Positions 33,137 to 43,100 of a stretch of 64,000 bases of DNA are shown here, one piece after another. Where the stretch lies: NCBI GenBank assembly GCA_017506865.1, contig JAFCMP010000312.1, positions 806,001-870,000 on the forward strand, read 5' to 3'. The stretch comes from Tribonema minus (lineage: Eukaryota > Sar > Xanthophyceae > Tribonematales > Tribonemataceae). Within the stretch, counting starts at the first letter, position 1. The number at the start of each line of letters is the position of its first letter. The notes below the pieces were generated by a model. It worked only from the letters and a program-made list of their open reading frames with translations, was not told the DNA's origin and did not search any database. A program made the translations under genes and the position numbers.

Positions 33137-33412
33137 CTAGGGGTATTTGTCAAATGCATGATTGGGCAGCGACGGGAAGTCTTCGAACGCAGGGGTCGCC
33201 GCGATGATTGCCGAAAATCTCCGCTGCACGGGCCTCGCTAATCTGACGGTGCTCCCAAGGCTGCCGGCATCCATGGTGGTCCGCTGACGCTCACCCGTGA
33301 GCAGGGGAGCGACGCGTGAAAGGTCTGTGCCGAGAAAGGCGTGGCTGGTGGTCATCGACATCGCGACGACGCACGCGCACACGGTCATGTCGGCGGAGGA
33401 GCGGCGCACCAT
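33137..33412 (-). pseudogene. Truncated copy of the plastid J-protein first exon
   Basis: The 91-codon frame starts MVRRSSADMTVCACVVAMSM and continues SHAFLGTDLSR, nearly matching the leader of the gene at 39824-34886 in the same orientation. Its tail PAFEDF...HAFDKYP matches PAFDGP...AAFDRY. The donor of the parent (GACAG/GTATTT) has become GACAAATACC, and the frame stops after CCC. No copies of the later exons were found below it. It reads as a decayed partial duplicate, still able to encode a plastid leader. Confidence 0.7.
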
Positions 33413-34885
33413 GGCCCTGAAGCTGGTGGTGCGGTGTGACCGCTAGCTCGTGCTGAACGACGCCTTGGCAGCGGGTATCAGACCGCTGTGAGGCGTACGT
33501 CTGTGTGAGTGAGCCACGCGTGCGTGCATGTGAGCGCTGGCTCTCATCGCGGTTAAAAAGATTGGGGCGAGGTTCAAATCTGACGTCCCGCCCAAATTGA
33601 CGTTTGAGAGACTGGTGACCGGCTGGGGCGATGTTTGCTGACACTCTACGCCTGTGTCGACAGGTGCAAAGACCAGAGACGATTAAGGTTGTCATTGTAG
33701 ACCGAGGTCTGCTGTGCTGCTGTGGAAGCTGCACACCCGTATCCGTTCGAAGTCTTCTGCCCACTTGTGTACATACAGCAAGGCACGCACCGTGGGCTAC
33801 TGGCTCAATCAAGCAAGCATCTCCACTAGGATGCTTCATAAAAACCACATCAAAAAAGCTGCAGCACACATTCAGCATTTTTTATGGGCTGCACGTGCTT
33901 AATAAGAATCGGATTAGTACCAGTACGACTGTTCTGGAGCTGCAAAGCACACCACAACACCTCGAAGGCCATATCAAGCACGCTTTGACAAGAAATTAGT
34001 CGAGTATGTCGAGGGGGTGGTTGTCTTTTAAAGGCACAACTGCAGAGCATCGTGGCAATGTACTTCATTGTAGCTCTGCGCTGGACCAACCAAGACACCA
34101 CGACAATGACCCCCAAGCAGCACTTGTAGCATCAGCGCGTACGGCAGCCTTACTCTACCAAGCTCAACACAGCAACATTCGTAGCAATAGCAGCAACAGG
34201 AAAACGCAAGATCGGCGCTGAAGGCAGCGACAGTTGCAATTGATGGGTAAGAATCTGTCTGTAATGGCTTCCAAAACGTGCAATACACCCCCGTGTCGGC
34301 CCGAAAACTGCGGCAAAAATGGGGGGCGGTAAACGGCGCACCGCAAAGCGCGGAGCTCTCGTGAAAAATCGATGGGCGACCGCTGCGGTTCCACGACCTG
34401 AGCACTGCTGAATCACAAGTGCTCCAAGCGCATGCACGGCCGCCGCTCCCTGATGTGAAAAACCGCGCACGAATGCACTGAAAACGGCGAGGTGGGCGCC
34501 CCGAAGCGCTGCGAACAGCGCACTGGCGCGCTGACTGAGCGTTGTCACGGGCCGTGCATGTAGCGCGAGGGGCCGCGGCGCGACACGCATCGCGCAAACA
34601 TGCTACTGTATGCTCAGCAGCGTCACGGCGCAGTGCGGCATTTCTACAGCAGTGACTGCGCGATTAGCGAGTTGCGGGACGGAGACGCGACGTCACGCCG
34701 TTACAGAGGCGCATCGCAGCGACTTGACGCTGGGCGCCCCCCGCGACACGTGCGGGGGGGAGGATGGCGCGACATGCCCCGCCGCCTTCAGCGCCGCAGT
34801 GCCCAACCCTCGCTGCAGCAGGCCTCGCCAGCGCCATGGCTGCGTTCGGCGTAGCGGCGGGCGCTTTTGAAGGGCCCGGGCGGGG
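33413..34885. other. 3' flank of the J-domain gene
   Basis: The region between the J-protein stop and the leader pseudogene. No exon recognised; overlapping open frames at 34028-34597 (minus) carry no motif. Confidence 0.45.
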
Positions 34886-37800
34886 CTATCGCGAGGCCTC
34901 GAGAGAGGCGCGCGCGGCCGCGGCGTTGCGCGAGGCGAACGTCTGCACGATGTCCGCGTCTAGGCCACGCACCGCTGCGCGCCAGCCTGCAAGGGGACAG
35001 AGTGTGAATGAATGCGCAGAGCAAAGCGCGTTTGAGCTATGGCGCGGGTGTGGTCGCAAGGGAACAGAGCGAATGCGCAGAGCAGAGCGAGTTTGAGCTA
35101 TCGCTGCTGTGGTTGCGATGACAGGTAGCCAATCGGATGCTCAGATGATCTCGAGTGCGCGCGCAGCAGGTTCTGGAAGTTCAAGTTTCTGCTGGAGTAG
35201 TTGAAGTTTGAACAAGAGACGCTGGACTTCAAAACAGACGTGCCCGAGCGTACGCTCGTGTGACGGGGTGCGAGATTCAGCAGTATGCAGTCGCTTCACG
35301 CGCCACGGTACACGTCAGCAATTTGTCATGCCGCAACAGACACGATGCTGACTGCTTGGCAAATTGACTCAACCACCCGCTCAAGCGCAGCTCCGCATTC
35401 GCCAGTGGCAGCATGCTTCCCCCCCAGGTCCAACATGGCAAACCACCACGGGCCCCTCCCGTCCAGACTCTTGAAGTTCGCTTCACACGCTACCAACAAA
35501 CAGTTGGCGAGGTTCTGCTGCCACAGTGGACAGACAAGCGATTGTCCAGCAGAAAACCAAACCACGATAAACTTCAACTTCAACTCAGACGCCCGCCCAA
35601 GTCCAACCCCGCCTCCGCGCCCAGCTGGCGAAATTCCGCTGCCGCGATGGACAGACGAGCGACTCCACATCTCGAAACCCACACGCCACGCGTTGCTTCA
35701 ACTTCAACTCACCACCCAAGTTCAACTCCATCTCCGCGCCCAGCAGCGCGCTCCCCATGCGCTGCCCCGCCAGGTTCACCGTCGCAAACTCCGTGCGGCC
35801 CTTGCCGCCGATGCTCTCGTACCAGCTCGCGCGCGCCGCCGCAGCGGTCGCGCCCACGTCGCTGCCGCCGCCGAGCCCGCCGCCCACGAGCTCGTAGGAT
35901 TTGGTGACGAGCAGGAAGCGCGCCTCCGCCTCCGCAATTTCCTCGGGCTCCCTGCAGGTTGAATGTAGTACAGGCGCCAATGGTGAGAACGAGTACAACT
36001 GTGTGACCTTGAAGAATAAGTTCAAGTGTGACACTCCAACATGACTGCCGCCGCCGAGCCTGCCGCCCACGAGCTCGAACGCCTTGGTGACGAGCAGGAA
36101 GCGCGCCTCCGCCTCCGCAATTTCCTCAGGCTCCCAGCAGATTAAGTGTAGCACAGGCGCTGTGCTTTCAAAAGGGTGACTATGAGTACAACTGTACACT
36201 TGAAGAATGGTGACGCTCCAACACGCGCACCTCCGCCCCCGCAATCTCCTCAGGCACCCTGCAGATTCAGTGTAGCACAGGTGCCATGGTTTCAAAGGGT
36301 GACTATGAGTACAACTGTAACCTTGAAGAATGGGTTCAAGTGTGACGCTCCAACATGACTGCCGCCGCCGAGTACGCCACCCGCGGCGGGGCGAAGGTAC
36401 GGCGAGCGCGCTGCCTAGCTCAAAGAGTGACTGCTACTCGGAGCCGCGGGTGCTGCCGCTGCGGCCGCCGCCACCACCGCCACCAAGCGCTGTAAGCAAA
36501 TCGGTCACAAGCAGAGAGCAGGCCTGTGCCTCCAAATTGGTTGGAATCGCCATCGAGGTCTCTCCTAGGAGCTTGTACCCATAGTGGGTGACACTGAAGC
36601 CGCTGTCAAGGTGGCTGTTACAATGTGTATACTGCTACATATACGTGCTGGCCTAGCGTTCGCACTCGCGCATCTGCCGACAATCCCAGGTAAAGACTGC
36701 ACCCAACAAAATATTTCGCAGTCTCTGTTTGTTTTTCCTCTCACTCTAGTTGTGTTTCCTTTGTTTCTTTACCAACAGGTAAAAACCATGTTTTTTATTT
36801 ATTTACGGCCAATAAAACGACTGTTTCGCGTTCCCTTTTTTTTTCTTCTTGGTCGAGTTTCTGTGTAAATAACACTGATTTATCTTGAAAACACGCGCCT
36901 GCCAACCGGGTGCAAGAGCAGGTCCGGGTGCAGATCGCGCGCCAACTTCAAGTATGCGCGCTTCACCTCCCCTGCAGATACCCCCGGCTGAACCCCCAGC
37001 ACTCCCACGCTGATTGTCAACATGCACAAGATCCTACGGCGGCCTCCAGTCTTTCGCGTCGCACATATACATACATACCTGCCAACGCGCGCATCCGGGC
37101 GCAGGTTGTGCGCCAACCTCAAGTACGCTCAAGACTGCACCACCTGCGTGCAGAACTTTTCCGGCAAAACATCTGCATCCGTGTTTTGTCCTTGTGAACC
37201 ACTGTAGTTGCACTTCTATTTTTCTACAAAAAGAGTCACATCAGCTTTTCCCTTACAGCTTCAGTTGCGTTTGTTCCTGAAAAAAACCGTCACATCACGC
37301 ACCTGCCAACGAGCGCGTCCGGGTGCAGATCGCGCGCCAACTTCAAGTACGCGCGCTTCACCTCCCCCCGCGGACGCCCCCGGCTCAACCCCCAGCACCC
37401 CCCACACTAATTGTCAACATGCACATGATCCTGAACGCACATCTACATAGATACACGCTGCCCTACAGTCTCCACAACGCACATATATGTATATACACAC
37501 CTGCCAACGAGCGCATCCGGGTGCAGGTCGCGCGCCAACTTCAAGTACGCGCGCTTCACCTCCCCCGCGGACGCCCCCGGCTCAACCCCCAGCACCCCCC
37601 ACGCATCCGCGCGCGTAACCGCCGGCTCCCCCCCGCGCCCCCCCGCCCCAGCCCCCCCCTTGCGCTCCTCCACGACTGTTTCGTACACCCACTTCATCCA
37701 GCAGTCCGTGGGCTCGACGGCGTACTCGAGGTGCGCGTGCGGCACGCGCGTGAGCAGCGACGGCACGGAGGTCGTTGCCGCCGTCACCACCTCCCTGCGC

Positions 37801-39824
37801 ACGCAGGCGGGGGTGGGGGGGCTCAGTTAGGTGTGGAGGGGGGGGGTGGGAAGGGGCATGCCCCACCTAGGAAATGGTGTTTGCAGGGGACTGTAGTGGT
37901 TCTTTGAACGGTATGGAGGTCGTCGCCGCCGTCGCCGCGCGCAAGGGGGGGGAGGGGGGGGGGACTGAAACCGGCACGCCATATGTAGCGTGTCATTGTC
38001 ATGATACGGTGGGTGATAGCTGCAGCTGATACGCAAATCGCAGGCATGAAGGCGGTGCTACATACCAGCAGCTTTGGCAGATGCGCATTGCTGGTGATGA
38101 TGCTCAACATAGGAAGCCTGCACCCAGTTATTGGAAGGCAGGGGATCAGTTTGGTGGTGGTGGGGGGGTGGGATTGGGGGGTGTGAAATGGTTTTTGCAG
38201 GGACTGTTGTCCTTCTTGCTGTTTTTTTGCAGAACTGCAGAGCGACGCAAACGCGGCAGTCACCGGCACCACCAGGTCCACCAACATCATTGGGAAGTGC
38301 TGCATGGTGTTTAAATAAAGAACAAGTCATGTGCATCACCACACTTCGCACCTGCAGAGCGACGCCACCACGGCGGTTAGGAGCACCATCTGATCCACAG
38401 GCAACGTTGCGCTAGACAGCAGTCCCAGCTAGTCTACGCAGGTACATATAAACACCTAGATGCTTCATATATTTCACAGACCTGCAGAGCGACCGTCCCA
38501 GCTAGTATACGCAGGTATGCACAAAAAAACAAATATGCTTATAACCTACAGACCTGCAGAGCGACGCCACCGCAGCGGTTACGGGCACCATCTGGTCCAC
38601 CGGCGACGTCGCGCTAGACAGCAGTCCCAACTGCGCGCACGGCACCCAGTCCGACAGCTGCGGCGCGGCGGCGACGGCGGCGCCGCCCTTGACCTTGGCG
38701 CACACGATGAAGTCACGAAACAACAGGGAGTCGGGGTCCTGCGCGGCCTGGTCCTCATACCTACATGTCCATGAGAAAACAGAAGAGAAAAAGTCAGTGA
38801 TGAGCGCGCGGGGGGGTGTGATCGTCAGTGTCTGACCTGTACCCTAGCCCTAATTAATGTGCAGTAACACGCTCCAAGACCAGGCCAGGACTCGACAGCA
38901 CCCAGTGCGCCACTCTGTCGGGATGCGTGCCTGAAGGAGAGGCCACCGGAGCATGTTCTGTAGTCCTGTTTTGAAGGTCACAGGTTTGATAAAAGTACTG
39001 AGCACTGTCTCCGCAGCTGTGCCGCAATCAAGCTGCAGAAGCAGAGGATATTGGCTCCTGTGCAGCTACATTCGGCATCCTTGCAGGCCACCTCCCTTTC
39101 ATTTCAATTCAAAGGCGCTATAATTTTATTCAGATTGGGACCAACGTTTGCTGTCAGGAAGCGCAACAGACCGGAAATTACCGCATGTGCGTACAGTCTT
39201 TTGCATCATCTCTGCTGCCTCCGACAATGCTACGTCAAGTTGAAGTATGACATTCCTCGTGAGGTGTCCGTGGCGAATGTCAGTATCAGTGGAACTGGGG
39301 TTACATGTGCGTCTCACAGGCGGCACATCACGCCCAGACAGGTCATGCTCGCTTGTTGTTACATATGACGCCCATCTTAACAAATCAGCACTCAAGACGT
39401 AAGGCATGCAGTTGAAAATGGACCACATGATGGAGCACGCACTCTGACGTAGGCCCATGCGCCAGCCACTCGCACGCGCACCACGCAATATGCGCACGCA
39501 ACAGCACTGGCAATATAAATACCTGTCGAAGGCAGCCTCAGAGATGCGCAGGGCTGTGGGACCATCGAATGCAGGTGCTTTGGGCGCCGCAATTGCTGCT
39601 GTCGTGGAGCCAGCACCAAAACCCTTGCGAGGCTTCGCCTGCGCCACGCCGCCTCCACCTTTTTTCTTGCCCGCCATCATGATGACGTTTGAATGACGAC
39701 CTTGCTGTGCCAGTGTGTTCATGCGTGACAGGTCTGTGCCGAGGAAGGCGTGGCTGAGAATGATGGTCATGGCGATGAAAGCACAGACGGTCATGTCGGC
39801 GGCGGGCGAGCGGCGGCGCACCAT
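34886..39824 (-). CDS. Plastid-targeted J-domain protein
   Basis: Exons on the minus strand: 39824-39523, 38760-38554, 37794-37501, 35951-35713 and 34986-34886, giving 380 residues with all phases matching. A bipartite leader opens the protein: signal peptide (MTVCAFIAMTIILSHA), cleavage before FLGTDLSR, then a Lys/Gly-rich transit-like region. Residues about 85-215 form an unnamed domain (ALRISEAAFDRYEDQ, LSDWVPCAQLGLL, HLEYAVEPTDCWMKWVYE), faintly like the HHL1 family of plant plastids. A J-domain follows (about 235-292: AWGVLGVEPGASAGEVKRAY, HPD at 261-263, RFLLVTKSYELV), which should stimulate a plastid Hsp70. An intron splits the J-domain just after HPD. The last exon (GWRAAVRGLDADIVQTF...) is the least certain but fits phase and stop. 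It starts 292 bp from the divergent gene at 40117. Confidence 0.8.
35470..35640 (-). repeat. Echo of the exon 4 donor, J-protein
   Basis: Two tandem copies of a CTCCGCGCCCAGCTGGCG...ATGGACAGAC unit, with ACTTCAACTTCAACTC between. They match the end of exon 4 near 35715-35750 and lie downstream of the real donor. Confidence 0.65.
36030..36400 (-). repeat. Echo array of the exon 4 acceptor, J-protein
   Basis: The copy at 36045-36145 is close to intact over about 100 bp of exon start (EPEEIAEAEARFLLVTK region). Shorter copies are near 36225-36265 and 36355-36400, each followed by AGTGTAGCACAGG and GGGTGACTATGAGTACAACT. Confidence 0.85.
36890..37410 (-). repeat. Echo array of the exon 3 donor, J-protein
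   Basis: Three copies (about 36897-37010, 37077-37135 and 37302-37400) of the exon end encoding VKRAYLKLARDLHPD and its donor, below the real end at 37501. One copy spans about 100 bp with few changes, so partial J-domains including the HPD region are repeated in the intron. Confidence 0.88.
37900..37965 (-). repeat. Echo of the exon 3 acceptor, J-protein
   Basis: GGTATGGAGGTCGTCGCCGC and following GCGCGCAAGG resemble the first 40 bp of exon 3 and its acceptor (37794). Flanked by G runs. Confidence 0.6.
38225..38510 (-). repeat. Echo array of the exon 2 donor, J-protein
   Basis: Copies near 38228-38290, 38343-38432 and 38475-38500 of the exon end encoding PVTAAVASLC with its CAG/GT donor. 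The middle copy covers about 85 bp. Confidence 0.85.
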
Positions 39825-40116
39825 GGCTCCCTGGTGCGAGTGTGGTGCTGCTTCTGCTGCTGTGCTCGCAACTTGACGGCCTGGACACCACGCGCGCTAT
39901 GAGAGAGTTTTGAATCACCACCAAGTGTTGGTCGGTCACTTCACGTTCTGAAGTTCCTTCTTAACGACTGAACTTCAACAACTTTTGCGTGTGTGCAGCG
40001 TTTACACATGTGTACAGGTGTGCGGCGGGAGAGCCAAGCAGCAGTTGACGCCAACAGGCTCCGCCGTCTAACTTCAGCCATGTAGGCAACAGCACCGGTG
40101 CAGCTCAACGGGAACC
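39825..40116. promoter_or_regulatory. Shared divergent promoter, J-protein and BRAP2 homologue
   Basis: Only 292 bp separate two start codons facing away from each other, so both promoters must lie here or overlap the 5' ends. GAAGTTCCTTC and ACTGAACTTC form a small inverted pair near 39950-39975. No TATA-like box was recognised. Extent is inferred from the gene models. Confidence 0.5.
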
Positions 40117-43100
40117 ATGAAATACTTCAGCCTGCAGATTCTGCAGAGCAAAGCAGCACCAACTGCGCAATTGAACGCGCACCAACAGCAGAGCAATGCA
40201 GCTGCAGCAGTAAAAAAAGCTGCCGCTGCTGCCGGATGCAGCATTCAGTCACTCTCTGGAGCGATCCGGCTTCTGCGTTGGGAAGCTCGCACCCCAACTG
40301 CTGCGGCAGCAACCGCGGCGGCATTGACGGGAGTAACGCGGCTGCTGTGCTTCATTGCATTGCCCATAGCATTGGATATATGGGACGTACTACGAGAAGA
40401 GGACGTCGCGCACTTGGCAGCGGTCACAACGGTGTGGGAGCCGGAGGCACCGTACAAATACGCAGTGGTGCTTACAGCTCGCAACGAGGTGAGATTGTGC
40501 ATGTTTTTTGTTGGAGCTGAGCATTCATGTGTATGCGTGCTGCTGTGGAGATAAATTTTTGTTGGCGTTGATTGAGATTCAAGTACGGCGGCTGGTGCAC
40601 CTGTGTGTCATTTTCTATATTCATCCGCGTGGCACAGAGTTCGACAGAGCCGCAGCGCTGCACAGCACGGCATGGTTTCCACTGGGTGAGACAGCGTGTT
40701 TGGTTGGATTCATGCGCGACCAGAGTCTCTGCTATAGATTGTGCGCCTTCGGCATGCAAGAGTTTCGGGCCAGTCACCAACGTTCCGGTGTTCCGTTCCG
40801 GTGGCTTGGCAGTTCAAGTTTGAAGTTCATGACAACCGAGAGTCGTCGTTTTGGTGTTGTCATGAGCAGTAGGGTTCCACATCGTGTCAAAGCTGCATGA
40901 ACGCTTGCAGCGGGAGTCCCTCAATGCAGGTGAGACGCGCCGCGTGTGCGCAGGCCTTGCAGAGCGACAGCGCCACCACGATGTGTCACTCACAGCACGC
41001 ACTTCATGCGGCCACTGAAGGGCTGCTTTGCAGACACGACGCGCTAATAATGCGTTGCCGTTGGACCGCAACAGTGATCTTCATGTTCCTGTTCATCAGC
41101 TCTTAGAAGTCAAGGGGTCAAGCTGTGAGCGTCAAGTTCGTGCACTTTTTCCCATGCCTCTCCTGACGCAGCGTGATGACTGGCTTGCCCGCGGCTCCTG
41201 CACGAAACATATTAGCCGTAACCCAACCCTAATTACCCTAACCTTTTGTTCAGGCAGCAGCCGCAGAGCTATATGCCGCCTACAACGGGCGCAAGGTCTG
41301 CGAGGAACCGTGCGCGCACATCAAGCTGCTGTTTCTGGAGGACCTGAGCGTTGAGGAGTCGGAGCTCGCTGATCTACAAGGTACGTACAGGGTAGCAGGG
41401 TATGTATGCAGCACAGAGCACATTGAAGCCAATAGTTGAAGTCTTCGTGGCAGTACTTGAGAGTGATGATAGAGCGTTTGCATCTGATGCAGTGGTCAAC
41501 ATGAGGGTGCTTACGTACCTGGGTATAGTAATCACTTCCACAATGAGAGAATGGGTGACTACAATTTGTACCTCGAAGTATCTCTATTCACATCTCACAC
41601 CATCGCACGCAGTCACCCACCATGATGGAGTAGATGATGTTCCACGTGTTCAAATGCAAAGAGCATGTGACTTGAAGTAGTGCCAGGCACCACAACCTGC
41701 TTCAGTTCATACATACCAGCACAGCGAAGCAGCGCGAATGTACATCAGCGCTTGCTGCCATGATTTGCTTCAACTGTAGATATGCGCATGCATGAAACAA
41801 ATGCATCTGTACATGTACATGCGCTATCCACGCATCGTCGCCGCACATGGCCTACGCACTTTCCCCTTGAGCAGCACACACCCGGGGAAACGCTAGAACA
41901 GAGGGCTTTTTTTTAGCGAGTAAAGCCGATGCCATGCAGAGGAGCACGTAGCATACAGCAGCATTGAACCTGGGCCAGTTCGTCACTTGGGCTGTTTTCT
42001 CCGCTCTCAGCCGACCTGCCCACATTAGGTCATCCCGCCCCCACTCGCGACAGCCTGTGCTTCCACGAGACGTGCCCAATGTGCCCAGCGCGCCGCTCGA
42101 GGCTCAACAGCATCAGCAGAGGGCATCTTGTCCATGCAGATCCCACTGAAAATGCTGTAATCCCAAATTCATCGCCCTCAAGCCCTCCATCCCCCGCAAT
42201 CATCGCCTGTCGCCCGTCTTCGCTGCCGCGCGCCTCCGCCAGACCAGCTGCGCGCCGCCGCCGCCAGCGAGGTGGGGCAGCGCGAGCGCAAGGCCTGCGG
42301 CAGCCCCCCCCTCCCCCCCGAACCCCCTTGTCCCCCTGAACCCCCGGCCCCCCTGGCCGAACCCAAAACCCCCCGCTGGCGGCTGTGTCAGCGCTCCGCG
42401 AGCACCGCGACGCCTCCGTCGCCACGGCAGACGAACTGGCAGAGGCGGCAGCAGCGGCAGCAGCAGCGGCGGCGGCTGCAGTGGACGAGGGGGCGGCGGA
42501 GGCGAAGCCCGCAGCGGCGGCGGCGGCAGCGGCGGCGCACCGCGAGCACCGCGAGGCGTCGCTGGACAGCGGCGACGCGTGGGGCGCGGCGGCGGCAGCA
42601 AAAGGCGCGGCGGCGGCAGCAGCAGCAGTGGCGGCGGCGGCGGAGACGCTCTTTACAGCAGGGATGACGGAGATGCCAACATGCGCTGTGTGCCTGGACA
42701 GGCTGGATCCTGTGGCGCTGGGGTTTGCGGTGCCGGGGGCGGGGAGGGGGGGAGGGGGTGGGGCAGCGGGGGGCGCGCCGGGGGGAGGGGATGTCGGTCA
42801 CGGCTCTCTGGACGCGTGGGAGGGCTCTACTTGCAGGTGAGAAGGGTTGAGAGCGTGTTGGCTCTGACGAAAGAACTTCAACTTCAACAAATAACTTCAA
42901 TGATTGGAGTTTGGTGTCGATTTTTTTTGTCTGCTGAGGTGCTGCGTTGGTGTGAGGCACATGTGACCATCAGTTCAGCGAATCGGTACGCAGTGTTGGG
43001 GCGCGCGTCGACACCCTGTAGTCGTTGTGGTGCTGGCGGTGGTGGAAGGCACATGCTACTAGACTACTGCAAAGATATGTGCAGCCGTGAGCGGTGCGGT

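Noticed and set aside
31220-33590. Possible tRNA genes at GGTTCAAAT strings
   Set aside because: No A box, acceptor stem or anticodon arm could be folded around them.
42200-42960. Arg/Gln/Pro-rich frames overlapping the poly-Ala exon
   Set aside because: Shadow frames of the GCG triplet repeat; only the frame with CAVCLDRLD fits BRAP2 homology and phase.
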